Origin: Duganella flavida
Lineage (GTDB): Bacteria > Pseudomonadota > Gammaproteobacteria > Burkholderiales > Burkholderiaceae_D
Direction of reading: 5' to 3'
DNA: 64,000 nucleotides
NCBI RefSeq assembly: GCF_009857445.1
Contig: NZ_WWCN01000023.1
Coordinates: forward strand, 1 to 64,000
The translations under genes were made by a program, and so were the position numbers. The notes under the pieces were generated by a model that saw only the letters and a list, made by a program, of their open reading frames with translations, was not told the DNA's origin and did no database searches. This document shows positions 1-7,094 of this stretch, piece after piece; the first letter of the stretch is position 1; every line of letters begins with the position of its first letter.

Positions 1-1471
1 GACGGGACGCAGCACGTGCGGCTTCCAGCGCAGCTGTGATGGCCGCGCGTGCGGTGCTGATCGGTGCAGCAGGTGCGGCCGGAGCCGGCGCGGCTACAGG
101 CGGCGCTATTGGTGCGCTCGGCGCTGCGACGACCGGGGCCGGAGCCGGAGCCGCGACGGGCGCTACTGGCGATGGTGCTGCTGGGGCGGCCGCTTCGCGT
201 GCCATCGCGGCGGCTCCGGCGATGACGGATGGCGGCACCACGCTGGCGTGGTTCGCTTGCACGTTGGCGGCAGCACGTGCTGGCGTGGCACCTGCGGCGG
301 CGCGGGCCGAAGCCATCGCCGCCTGGCGCGATACTGCTGGCGCTGCCGCTGGTTGCCCCTCCGCCCCGCCTACGCCGGGACGAAAGGCTAACATCCGTAA
401 CAAGGTCATCGAGAAGCCGGCATATTCATCCGGCGCCAGGCCCAGCTCATTGCGGCCATGCACGGCGATCTGGTAGTACAGCTGCACTTCTTCCGCATCG
501 AACAAACCGGCGAGACGCACGATATCCGCGTACTCTGGCAAATCTTCCGGCAAGGCAGCCGGCACCGTCTGCGCCAAAGCAATCCGGTGCAGCAAAGTGC
601 CCAGATCCTGCAAAGCGCCGTTGTACGACAGGCTGCGCGTGGCCATCTCATCGGCCACGGCCAACAGATCAGCACCATCCTGCGCTGCCAGCGCATCCAG
701 CAAACGAATCAGGTAGAACTGGTCCAAGGCGCCCAGCATGCCCTGTACCGCATCCAAGGTCACGGCGCCGGCGGCGTAAGCAATCGCCTGATCAGTCAGC
801 GACAAGGCATCGCGCATCGAACCATGCGCGCCGGTGGCCAGCAGGCGCAAGGCCGCCTGCTCAAAGGTGATGCCTTCCTGCCCAAGGATATTCTCAAGGT
901 GGCCAATGATATGACCCGGCGGCATCTGCTTCAGGTTGAACTGCAGGCAGCGCGACAGCACCGTCACCGGAATCTTTTGCGGATCAGTGGTCGCCAGAAT
1001 AAATTTGACGTGCTCCGGCGGTTCTTCCAGCGTCTTCAGCATCGAGTTGAAGGCGTGGTTGGTCAGCATGTGCACCTCATCGATCATATAGACCTTGAAG
1101 CGTGCATTGGTCGGCGCGTAAACCGCCTGCTCCAGCAGCTGCGCCATTTCGTCGACGCCGCGGTTGGACGCCGCATCCATCTCGATGTAATCAACAAAGC
1201 GACCCGCATCGATGGCGGTACACGCCTCGCACACGCCGCACGGCGTCGCGGTGATGCCGCCATTGCCATCCGGGCCGACGCAATTAAGCGATTTGGCCAG
1301 AATTCGCGACAAGGTGGTTTTACCCACACCGCGCGTTCCGGTGAACAGATAGGCGTGGTGCAGCCGGCCGCTATGCAAAGCATGCGTCAGTGCGCGAACC
1401 ACGTGCTCCTGACCGACGAGCGTTTCGAAGTTGCGAGGGCGATATTTACGGGCGAGGACTTGATAGGACAT
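1..1471 (-). CDS. dnaX: DNA polymerase III subunit tau/gamma, 5' part (runs off the left edge)
   Basis: Clamp-loader ATPase subunit of the replicative polymerase. The leftward reading frame starts MSYQVLARKYRPRNFETLVG and stays open to base 1, so about 490 codons are present and the C-terminal end is missing. Visible are the Walker A loop GTRGVGKT (residues 45-52), a zinc module with Cys64, Cys78, Cys81 and Cys84, Walker B around VYMIDEVHML, and the SRC-type sensor LSRCLQFNLK. The last about 120 codons are Ala/Pro rich, the usual linker between the ATPase core and the tau-specific domains. No A-tract that would drive a programmed frameshift is seen in this part. The 4.5S RNA gene lies nearby, a common arrangement. 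Identification is very secure. Confidence 0.96.
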   Translation of the reverse strand, partial: MSYQVLARKYRPRNFETLVGQEHVVRALTHALHSGRLHHAYLFTGTRGVGKTTLSRILAKSLNCVGPDGNGGITATPCGVCEACTAIDAGRFVDYIEMDAASNRGVDEMAQLLEQAVYAPTNARFKVYMIDEVHMLTNHAFNSMLKTLEEPPEHVKFILATTDPQKIPVTVLSRCLQFNLKQMPPGHIIGHLENILGQEGITFEQAALRLLATGAHGSMRDALSLTDQAIAYAAGAVTLDAVQGMLGALDQFYLIRLLDALAAQDGADLLAVADEMATRSLSYNGALQDLGTLLHRIALAQTVPAALPEDLPEYADIVRLAGLFDAEEVQLYYQIAVHGRNELGLAPDEYAGFSMTLLRMLAFRPGVGGAEGQPAAAPAVSRQAAMASARAAAGATPARAAANVQANHASVVPPSVIAGAAAMAREAAAPAAPSPVAPVAAPAPAPVVAAPSAPIAPPVAAPAPAAPAAPISTARAAITAALEAARAASR

Positions 1472-1530
1472 GCTGGGATTTTACCGTATCGCGGGTGCCA
1501 AAGCGGCAATTGTAACAAGTCGCGACTGGA

Positions 1531-1560
1531 TTAGGTAAGTCTGCGATTTCGCCCTACAAT
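1531..1560 (+). promoter_or_regulatory. candidate sigma-70 promoter for the exported protein gene
   Basis: TTAGGT at 1531-1536 and TACAAT at 1555-1560 are separated by 18 bp, 16 bp before the start codon at 1577. The -10 box is good, the -35 box weak. It lies in the 105-bp divergent gap with dnaX. Confidence 0.35.
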
Positions 1561-1576
1561 TTGTTTTTCTTTTAAC

Positions 1577-2239
1577 ATGTCAAAAATGAAAAATCTTGCC
1601 CTGCTCCCCCTGCTGTTGCTGTCCCTCGCCGCCCACGCAGATGAACGTGAATGGCATCCCTATAAAAAACTGGTGGAAGACCTGCGCCTCGACAAGTTCT
1701 ATGCCCTGCCGGCCGCCGAGCGCGATAAGGTCAACCTCTACCTGACCATCAAGCCGCAGAATAAAAACATCAAACCATCCGAGGTGGTGCTGACCGTGGT
1801 GCACGGCAGTGAGCGCCAGCAGCTGCCGGCGCTGTCGCCCGACTACCGCATGGCCTTCGTCCCCAACCCCAAGTGGATGACCGACGACACTAAAATCCTG
1901 ACCAGCCTGCCGAAGGAAGAAAAGTCCAAGGTCGACTACGACGCCACCACGCCGCTGCCGGAAGGCTTGCAGTGGAATTATGCGCCGGTGATGAGCAGCG
2001 TCGGCCAGATGAACCAAGCTATCAAGAAAATGGCCGGCGCACTGAGCATGTTCGCGCCGAGCGTAAAGGTGGTGGTGTTCAAGTTTAATCACCCGGCGCA
2101 GCTGAAGGTGGGCAGCGCAGTGTTTAACACCGATGCCAAGAACCAGATCAAGCTCAAGCCCGATTCGGCGCTGCTGAAGGAGAATCCGCTGATGGTGGCG
2201 TCCGAGCGGCCGTTTGAAGCCGAGCTGGACTCTGAATAA
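1577..2239 (+). CDS. exported protein of unknown function
   Basis: A 220-residue protein with a typical signal peptide: MSKMKN, then a leucine-rich core, with probable cleavage after AAHA near residue 21. The mature part is soluble, lysine rich, has no cysteine pair, membrane segment or recognised catalytic motif, and is predicted periplasmic. It is a single gene, divergent from dnaX and closed by a strong terminator that it shares with the convergent ffs gene. I do not recognise the family with confidence; conserved periplasmic proteins of this size are frequent in this lineage. Start chosen because it is the only ATG directly before the signal peptide. Confidence 0.75.
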   Translation: MSKMKNLALLPLLLLSLAAHADEREWHPYKKLVEDLRLDKFYALPAAERDKVNLYLTIKPQNKNIKPSEVVLTVVHGSERQQLPALSPDYRMAFVPNPKWMTDDTKILTSLPKEEKSKVDYDATTPLPEGLQWNYAPVMSSVGQMNQAIKKMAGALSMFAPSVKVVVFKFNHPAQLKVGSAVFNTDAKNQIKLKPDSALLKENPLMVASERPFEAELDSE

Positions 2240-2243
2240 AATA

Positions 2244-2270
2244 AAAAAAGCTCCCCGAGGGGAGCTTTTT
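2244..2270. terminator. bidirectional Rho-independent terminator
   Basis: Stem GCTCCCC/GGGGAGC with an A-tract on the left and a T-tract on the right, so it can stop rightward transcription from the exported protein gene and leftward transcription of ffs. Confidence 0.85.
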
Positions 2271-2282
2271 CTTGAATAAGGA

Positions 2283-2379
2283 GGCGAGCCTGATCTGCGG
2301 CACTTATGGTGAACGGCTGTGGCTGCTTCGTTCCCGACCTGACCAGGTTGACCATGCCACAATGCGCAGGGGCCCGCCA
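2283..2379 (-). ncRNA. ffs: signal recognition particle 4.5S RNA
   Basis: On the minus strand this segment contains the universally conserved SRP RNA apical part: GGTCAGGTCGGGAACGAAGC followed by AGCCACAGCC (about 2351-2318), which forms the GNRA-type tetraloop and the symmetric/asymmetric loops bound by Ffh. The two ends (GGCGGGCC at 2378-2371 and GGCTCGCC at 2290-2283) pair to close the hairpin. Length about 97 nt is close to the roughly 100-114 nt bacterial form. It has its own promoter inside the end of ubiD and terminates at the hairpin at 2244-2270. It works with Ffh and FtsY in co-translational membrane targeting. Exact ends are inferred from pairing and promoter position. Confidence 0.93.
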
Positions 2380-2385
2380 GACTTG

Positions 2386-2415
2386 ATTATACCTTACAGC
2401 CCCAACTCCTGCCAA
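2386..2415 (-). promoter_or_regulatory. sigma-70 promoter of ffs
   Basis: Minus strand TTGGCA (2415-2410), 18-bp spacer, perfect TATAAT (2391-2386), giving a start near 2379, exactly where the RNA stem begins. The -35 box is inside the last codons of ubiD. Confidence 0.8.
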
Positions 2416-3878
2416 ATTTGATCCACGCGTGTTTTCACCTCAGGTGACATGGTGATCACCGTGCCCCACTCGCGCGTGGTTTCACCCGGCCATTTATTGG
2501 TGGCGTCGATGCCCATCTTGCTGCCCAGGCCGCTTACCGGCGAGGCAAAGTCCAGGTAATCGATCGGCGTGTTATCGACCAGCGTGGTATCGCGGGTCGG
2601 ATCGACGCGGGTGGTAATCGCCCAGATCACCTCGTTCCAGTCGCGGATATTCACGTCCTCATCCACTACCACGATGAACTTGGTGTACATGAACTGGCGC
2701 AGGAAGCTCCACACGCCAAACATCACGCGCTTGGCGTGGCCGGCATACTGCTTCTTAATCTGCACCACCGCCATGCGATAGCTACAGCCTTCCGACGGCA
2801 GGTGGAAATCGGTGATCTCGCTGAACTGCTTTTGCAGCAGCGGCACAAACACCTCGTTCAGCGCCAGGCCCAGCACGGCCGGCTCATCCGGCGGTTTGCC
2901 GGTGTAGGTCGAGTGATAGATCGGATCGCGTCGCATGGTGATGCGGTCTATGGTGAACACCGGGAACCAGTCCTGCTCGTTGTAATAACCAGTGTGGTCG
3001 CCGTAAGGACCTTCCAGCGCATGCTCGTAACCGGACGGATGATTTTCATCCGGGTAGATATGCCCCTCCAGCACAATCTCAGCCGAAGCCGGCACACGCA
3101 GCTCGCTGCCGATGGCTTTAACCAGTTCAGTACGGCTGCCGCGCAGCAGGCCGGCGAACTGATATTCCGACAAGGAATCCGGCACCGGCGTTACTGCACC
3201 TAATATAGTAGCGGGGTCCGCTCCCAAAGCGACGCATACAGGATAAGGCTTCCCTTTGCTTTGGATGGCGTGCTCGCGGAAGTCCAGCGCGCCGCCGCGA
3301 TGGGCCAGCCAGCGCATGATGACCTTGTTCGGGCCCAGCACCTGCTGGCGATAGATACCCAGGTTCTGCCGCTTCTTATTAGGGCCCTTGGTAATCACCA
3401 GCCCCCAAGTAATTAAAGGCGCTACGTCGCCTGGCCAGCAGTGCTGGATCGGCAATTTCGACAAATCGACATCGGCGCCTTCCCACACAATCTCCTGGCA
3501 CGGCGCGCCGCGCAGTTCTTTCGGCGCCATATCCCATACCGCTTTTACCAGCGAGCCCAGGCCCAGCAGATCTTTGAAGTCCTTCGGCGGCTCCGGCTCT
3601 TTCAGGCGCGACAGCACGTGGCCGATCTTGCGCAATTCGCTGACGTCTTGCGCGCCCATGCCCAGCGCCACACGGCGCTGCGTGCCGAACAAATTAGCCA
3701 GCACCGGCATGCTGTGGCCGGTCGGATTCTGGAACAGCAAGGCCGGTCCGCCCGCACGCAAAGTGCGGTCGCAAACCTCCGTCATCTCTAAATGCGGCGA
3801 AACAGGGCTTAAAATGGGCTTAAGTTCACCCATTCCTTGCAGTTGGGAAATAAAATCTCGTAGATCGGAATATTTCAT
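2394..3878 (-). CDS. ubiD: 4-hydroxy-3-polyprenylbenzoate decarboxylase (UbiD family)
   Basis: A 494-residue protein, the size of E. coli UbiD (497). It uses prenylated FMN to decarboxylate 4-hydroxy-3-polyprenylbenzoate in ubiquinone synthesis, at the membrane surface. Family landmarks include NLGIYRQQ (172-179), the LAHRGGALDF block (191-200), SLSEYQ (235-240) and the EGPYGDHTGYY block (289-299), where the prFMN/Mn ligands and the acidic catalytic residues of the family lie. It starts MKYSDLRDFI, as UbiD proteins do. No ubiX is seen next to it. A broader UbiD-like decarboxylase is possible, but the high similarity to the E. coli protein over the full length argues for the ubiquinone enzyme. 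Confidence 0.93.
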   Translation of the reverse strand: MKYSDLRDFISQLQGMGELKPILSPVSPHLEMTEVCDRTLRAGGPALLFQNPTGHSMPVLANLFGTQRRVALGMGAQDVSELRKIGHVLSRLKEPEPPKDFKDLLGLGSLVKAVWDMAPKELRGAPCQEIVWEGADVDLSKLPIQHCWPGDVAPLITWGLVITKGPNKKRQNLGIYRQQVLGPNKVIMRWLAHRGGALDFREHAIQSKGKPYPVCVALGADPATILGAVTPVPDSLSEYQFAGLLRGSRTELVKAIGSELRVPASAEIVLEGHIYPDENHPSGYEHALEGPYGDHTGYYNEQDWFPVFTIDRITMRRDPIYHSTYTGKPPDEPAVLGLALNEVFVPLLQKQFSEITDFHLPSEGCSYRMAVVQIKKQYAGHAKRVMFGVWSFLRQFMYTKFIVVVDEDVNIRDWNEVIWAITTRVDPTRDTTLVDNTPIDYLDFASPVSGLGSKMGIDATNKWPGETTREWGTVITMSPEVKTRVDQIWQELGL

Positions 3879-4012
3879 CGGTTTTTTAATATTTTCTTAC
3901 ATTAAAGCGTACTGTTTAAAAATACAGGTCAAGTGATTGATTTTATTGGTTTTCTCTAGCTAGCAAGGCAAAATTCTAGATTTAAAAGTTATAAAGACGC
4001 TTGCCGTTAGTA

Positions 4013-4041
4013 TTGACTTGATATAAAACGCCTTCTACAAT
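4013..4041 (+). promoter_or_regulatory. sigma-70 promoter ahead of the lytic transglycosylase
   Basis: TTGACT (4013-4018), exactly 17 bp, TACAAT (4036-4041). A strong match in an AT-rich stretch. Predicted start near 4048, giving a leader of about 290 nt before the chosen start codon. Confidence 0.7.
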
Positions 4042-4047
4042 CCACCC

Positions 4048-4339
4048 TACTTGATGAGGACTGGCCTTTGCGCCCCTCATACATTCACGGAGTCGGGGCT
4101 CCACATGACATTTTAAGGAGTGTTTTCAAAGGCGTCTTGCCTTGCTCCCCGGTTGTAGTTGTATTGCATCTGGTTGACTCCTGCGGGAGAGATCAGCAAC
4201 AAGCAAGCAATGATGGCGTTCTCGTGAGCTTCCTACAGCGACGACGAACGAGATATTTCTGATGCACGGCATTAGCACCTGTTTAGCTGCGTTTAACGCT
4301 GGCGGGGTATCGCTTTTACGGTCATTTCAGGGGAACTCT
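4048..4339 (+). other. long untranslated leader of the lytic transglycosylase gene
   Basis: Between the promoter and the ATG at 4340 there is no convincing gene. A TTG-initiated frame (4068-4262, 64 codons) lacks a ribosome binding site and any recognisable family. The stretch contains several short GC-rich inverted segments, for example around GGAGTCGGGGCTCC at 4089-4102, and could fold as a regulatory leader or hold a small RNA. I do not recognise a known riboswitch in it. The upstream 3879-4012 is AT rich and without genes. Confidence 0.45.
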
Positions 4340-5227
4340 ATGATTAATCGCATCACCGGCGCAACGACGTTTGCCCGTACCATGGCTCGCCAGCCAGCCG
4401 CGTGGTTCACCACGTCGCGCATTTCGGCAAAGGGCGTGCTGACCACCGCCCAACACACCCTGACCATTGTGGGTGTGACCGCTTTAGTAGTAATGGCAGT
4501 ACTGTTTGTCCGTCCAGACCTGGTAAAAGCCCTCAGTGACGGCCTGAACCGCGTTCCTGGCGCAGAAGTGGTTGCTGTCACCGCACCACCACTGGACGCG
4601 CTGATGGAGGCGCCAGCCGCCGTCACCGTGTCGACCGCTCCGCTGTCGGCCGAAGAAAAAGCCCTGCTGGGCACTGAGAAGCAGCAGAAATGGGTTACCA
4701 CCTGGCTGTCCAAGCGTTACCGCGTTGCCGGCGACGCTGCCAACATGCTGGTGTCGACCGCTTACCTGACCGCTCGCGAAATCAAACTGGATCCACTGCT
4801 GATCCTGGCTGTGATGTCGATCGAGTCGGGCCTGAATCCGTTCGCGGAAAGCCCGATGGGCGCGCAAGGCCTGATGCAGGTGATGTCCAAAGTGCACCAC
4901 GAGAAGTTCCAGGACATGGGTGGCACGCAAGCCGCGCTGAACCCAGTGGCCAATATCCGCGTTGGTTCGCTGATCCTGAAGGATTACGTGACCCGTGGCG
5001 GTTCGGTGGAAGCCGGCCTGAAGAGCTATGTCGGCGCCGCTGCGTTTGAAAGCGACGACGGCTACGGCACCCGCGTGCTGGCCGAGTACAACCGCCTGAA
5101 GCAAGTTTCGGCGGGTAAGAAAGTGCCAACCATCACGCCAGTGATGACGGCTGCAGCACCAGCCAAGGCTGTGCCAGTCGCAGCGACCGAGAAATCGGTA
5201 AGCGGTACGCAGATCGCTGGTCTGTAA
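4340..5227 (+). CDS. membrane-anchored lytic transglycosylase (SLT domain)
   Basis: A 295-residue protein: basic N-terminus, one membrane segment at about 42-57, a linker, and a lysozyme-like SLT domain from about 145. Catalytic Glu162 sits in SIESGLNPFAES, followed by the family motif GAQGLMQVM (174-182) and NIRVGSLILKDY. Such enzymes cleave murein with formation of 1,6-anhydromuramic ends, acting in the periplasm in wall turnover or machine assembly. The start at 4340 is preferred over an in-frame ATG at 4262 because AGGGGA stands 5 bp ahead and it leaves a normal anchor. Single gene, own promoter, own terminator. Confidence 0.88.
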   Translation: MINRITGATTFARTMARQPAAWFTTSRISAKGVLTTAQHTLTIVGVTALVVMAVLFVRPDLVKALSDGLNRVPGAEVVAVTAPPLDALMEAPAAVTVSTAPLSAEEKALLGTEKQQKWVTTWLSKRYRVAGDAANMLVSTAYLTAREIKLDPLLILAVMSIESGLNPFAESPMGAQGLMQVMSKVHHEKFQDMGGTQAALNPVANIRVGSLILKDYVTRGGSVEAGLKSYVGAAAFESDDGYGTRVLAEYNRLKQVSAGKKVPTITPVMTAAAPAKAVPVAATEKSVSGTQIAGL

Positions 5228-5243
5228 TTAGCACCGTCCTAGT

Positions 5244-5273
5244 AAAAGCCGCCTCGGTCAGGCGGCTTTTTTT
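5244..5273. terminator. bidirectional Rho-independent terminator
   Basis: AAAAGCCGCC / GGCGGCTTTTTTT stem with a 7-nt loop, between the convergent transglycosylase and proline-rich protein genes. Confidence 0.85.
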
Positions 5274-5279
5274 ACGTCC

Positions 5280-5900
5280 CTAATTCGGACAATCCCGAAT
5301 GCTCACCCGGCCGGTATCCCGGAATGGATCCTTGCCGCTGCCAAAACTGTTCGACTCCTTGTAATAGCAAACCACTGCACCGCCTGGCAAACGCCACTTG
5401 GTCACGCGGCTGCCATCCGGCGCGGTGAACTCACCTATCGCGCCACTACCGCCGCCCACATACGCCTTGCCGATGGCCGTGGCCAGCGCCGTCTCATCAT
5501 TCACATATTTGCGGTCGCGCTGCGTCCAGGCATCCTTGCGCGCCTTTTGGTCAGCAGCCAGTGCGCCTTTGATGGCGCGCTGCCTGAGGTCGTCCTGCGG
5601 CTTGACCGGGACGGCAAAGGGATCGGGCGGCAATGTGGCTGCAACGGTGGACTCGGCAGCGGACGCGGATGGCGGCACGGTGATCGGCTGCGGCTCGGCG
5701 GCCACCGGCACGCGCTCCGGACGCGCAGGCGCGCGAGCCAGCGCGTCGGCAGGCTTGGATGGCTTGGCCGGCTCCGCCGGTTTAGCTGGTTTAGGCGGCG
5801 GTAGCGGCTTAAACGGCGTCAAAATGTAGGTGATTGGCGTGTGCGGTCTCAAAACCGCCGCCAGCGGCCTCTCAGGCGCTTTCCAGGCGAAGAAGGCCAA
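5280..5900 (-). CDS. proline-rich, probably membrane-anchored protein of unknown function
   Basis: From the first usual start (TTG at 5900) this gives 206 residues: hydrophobic start, a Pro/Lys/Ala linker with repeated KPAEPAKPS units (about residues 33-52), and a compact C-terminal domain (about 105-206) with two cysteines (VVCYYKE and IRDCPN). The open frame continues upstream without a stop for about 25 codons and there encodes WLALIGGAHLLAFFAW, which completes a membrane segment; no ATG, GTG or TTG starts it, but ATC at 5969 stands behind a GGAG. The layout (anchor, Pro-rich spacer, periplasmic domain) recalls TonB-like envelope proteins, but no TonB motif is seen and I assign no function. 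Confidence 0.65.
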   Translation of the reverse strand: MAFFAWKAPERPLAAVLRPHTPITYILTPFKPLPPPKPAKPAEPAKPSKPADALARAPARPERVPVAAEPQPITVPPSASAAESTVAATLPPDPFAVPVKPQDDLRQRAIKGALAADQKARKDAWTQRDRKYVNDETALATAIGKAYVGGGSGAIGEFTAPDGSRVTKWRLPGGAVVCYYKESNSFGSGKDPFRDTGRVSIRDCPN

Positions 5901-6035
5901 TAGGTGCGCGCCGCCGATCAGCGCCAGCCAGCCGCGCCGGCGCCAGCTTGGTGTCTGTAATTCGATGATACCGCTCCAAGATTAGCCGAAATGCAATTCT
6001 GTCCATTCGGCGCTGCACAAGTCAAGCGGCCAATA

Positions 6036-6071
6036 AAAAAAGCCACCGCACGCTACCGTGGGTGGCTTTTA
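6036..6071 (-). terminator. Rho-independent terminator of the ribBA-ribH-nusB unit
   Basis: AAAAGCCACC / GGTGGCTTTTTTT on the minus strand with a 14-nt loop, about 17 bp after the nusB stop codon. Confidence 0.8.
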
Positions 6072-6087
6072 ACGATACCGGCGAAGC

Positions 6088-6558
6088 TTAGCGCTTCTTG
6101 TCTGCGGCAACCTCGTCCGGACGCAGCTGGGCCGCCAGCTTGTCCAGCACGCCGTTGACGTATTTGTGACCGTCGATACCGCCGAACGACTTGGTCAGTT
6201 CCACCGCTTCGTTGATCACGACGCGGTAAGGAATTTCCTGGTTGTTCTTCAGTTCGTACGCACCGATCAGCAGCACTGCGTGCTCGATCGGCGACAGTTC
6301 CTTGATGCCACGGTCCACCAGCGGCGCGAACATCTCGCGCAGTTCCACCGACGAACCGATGGCGCCGTTCAGCAGCACGGTGAAGTGCTCGGCATCGGCC
6401 TTGTCGAAGCCGTGCGCGCCGCGGATGTGGTTGACCACCGTGGAGGCGGATTCGTTATTCAGCAGCCACTGGTACAACCCTTGCAGCGCGAACTCACGCG
6501 AGCGGTGACGCGGCGTGCGGTTCTTGCTGGGGTTGGCGTGCAAAGTCTTCTCATTCAT
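6088..6558 (-). CDS. nusB: transcription antitermination factor NusB
   Basis: All-helical RNA-binding protein of 156 residues that with NusE (S10) binds boxA in ribosomal RNA leaders. Family motifs seen are RHRSREFALQGLYQW near the start, ELSPIEHAVLLIGAYEL (about 88-104), and YRVVINEAVELTKSFGG (about 111-127). The N-terminal extension is slightly longer than in E. coli (139 residues), which is common in this group. It is last in the unit ribBA-ribH-nusB, 22 bp after ribH, the typical proteobacterial neighbourhood. Confidence 0.96.
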   Translation of the reverse strand: MNEKTLHANPSKNRTPRHRSREFALQGLYQWLLNNESASTVVNHIRGAHGFDKADAEHFTVLLNGAIGSSVELREMFAPLVDRGIKELSPIEHAVLLIGAYELKNNQEIPYRVVINEAVELTKSFGGIDGHKYVNGVLDKLAAQLRPDEVAADKKR

Positions 6559-6580
6559 GTGGTTCTACCTTTATTCTTAA

Positions 6581-7069
6581 TTACTCGTCGTCGCCGTGGT
6601 CCTGGCTCAGCTCTTCCAGAGCGATGGTCAGGTTGGCCATTTCGACGGCTACGCGCGCCGCATCGGCGCCTTTGACGGCCATGCGCACTTCGGCTTGCTC
6701 GTCGTTCTCGGTGGTCAGGATCGCGTTAGCGATAGGAATACCATAATCCAGGCCGATACGGGTGATGCCCGCGCCCGATTCGTTCGACACCAGCTCGAAG
6801 TGGTAAGTTTCACCTCGGATGATGGCGCCCAGCGCGATCAGCGCGTCGAACTGCTGCGACTCAGCCATCTTCTGCAGCACCAGCGGCACTTCCAGCGCGC
6901 CCGGCACGGTCACGTGCAGGATGTCTTCATCCGCCACGCCCAGGTGCTTCAGCTCGGCCAGGCAAGCGGACAGCAGGCCGTGGCAGATGTCTTCGTTAAA
7001 ACGGGCTTGTACCACGCCAATGCGCAGGTCTTCACCGTTCAGGTTGGTTTCGTAGCTTCCTACGGTCAT
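6581..7069 (-). CDS. ribH: 6,7-dimethyl-8-ribityllumazine synthase
   Basis: Penultimate enzyme of riboflavin synthesis: it joins 5-amino-6-ribitylaminouracil and 3,4-dihydroxy-2-butanone 4-phosphate. The 162-residue protein shows the nucleotide-binding loop GVVQARFNEDI (18-28), VPGALEVPLVLQ, and the phosphate-site segment GAIIRGETYHFELV (81-94) with the catalytic His of the family. It lies 25 bp downstream of ribBA, which makes one of its substrates. The last residues are acidic (SQDHGDDE). Confidence 0.97.
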   Translation of the reverse strand: MTVGSYETNLNGEDLRIGVVQARFNEDICHGLLSACLAELKHLGVADEDILHVTVPGALEVPLVLQKMAESQQFDALIALGAIIRGETYHFELVSNESGAGITRIGLDYGIPIANAILTTENDEQAEVRMAVKGADAARVAVEMANLTIALEELSQDHGDDE

Positions 7070-7094
7070 GATGGCCTCTTGTATGTTGGTTGAA

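Noticed and set aside
458..1534. 358-codon rightward frame opposite dnaX
   Set aside because: It is the antisense shadow of dnaX in a GC-rich genome; product has His/Arg/Gln bias typical of shadows.
4068..4262. 64-codon TTG-initiated frame ahead of the lytic transglycosylase
   Set aside because: No ribosome binding site, no recognisable domain, lies in the leader; composition looks non-coding.
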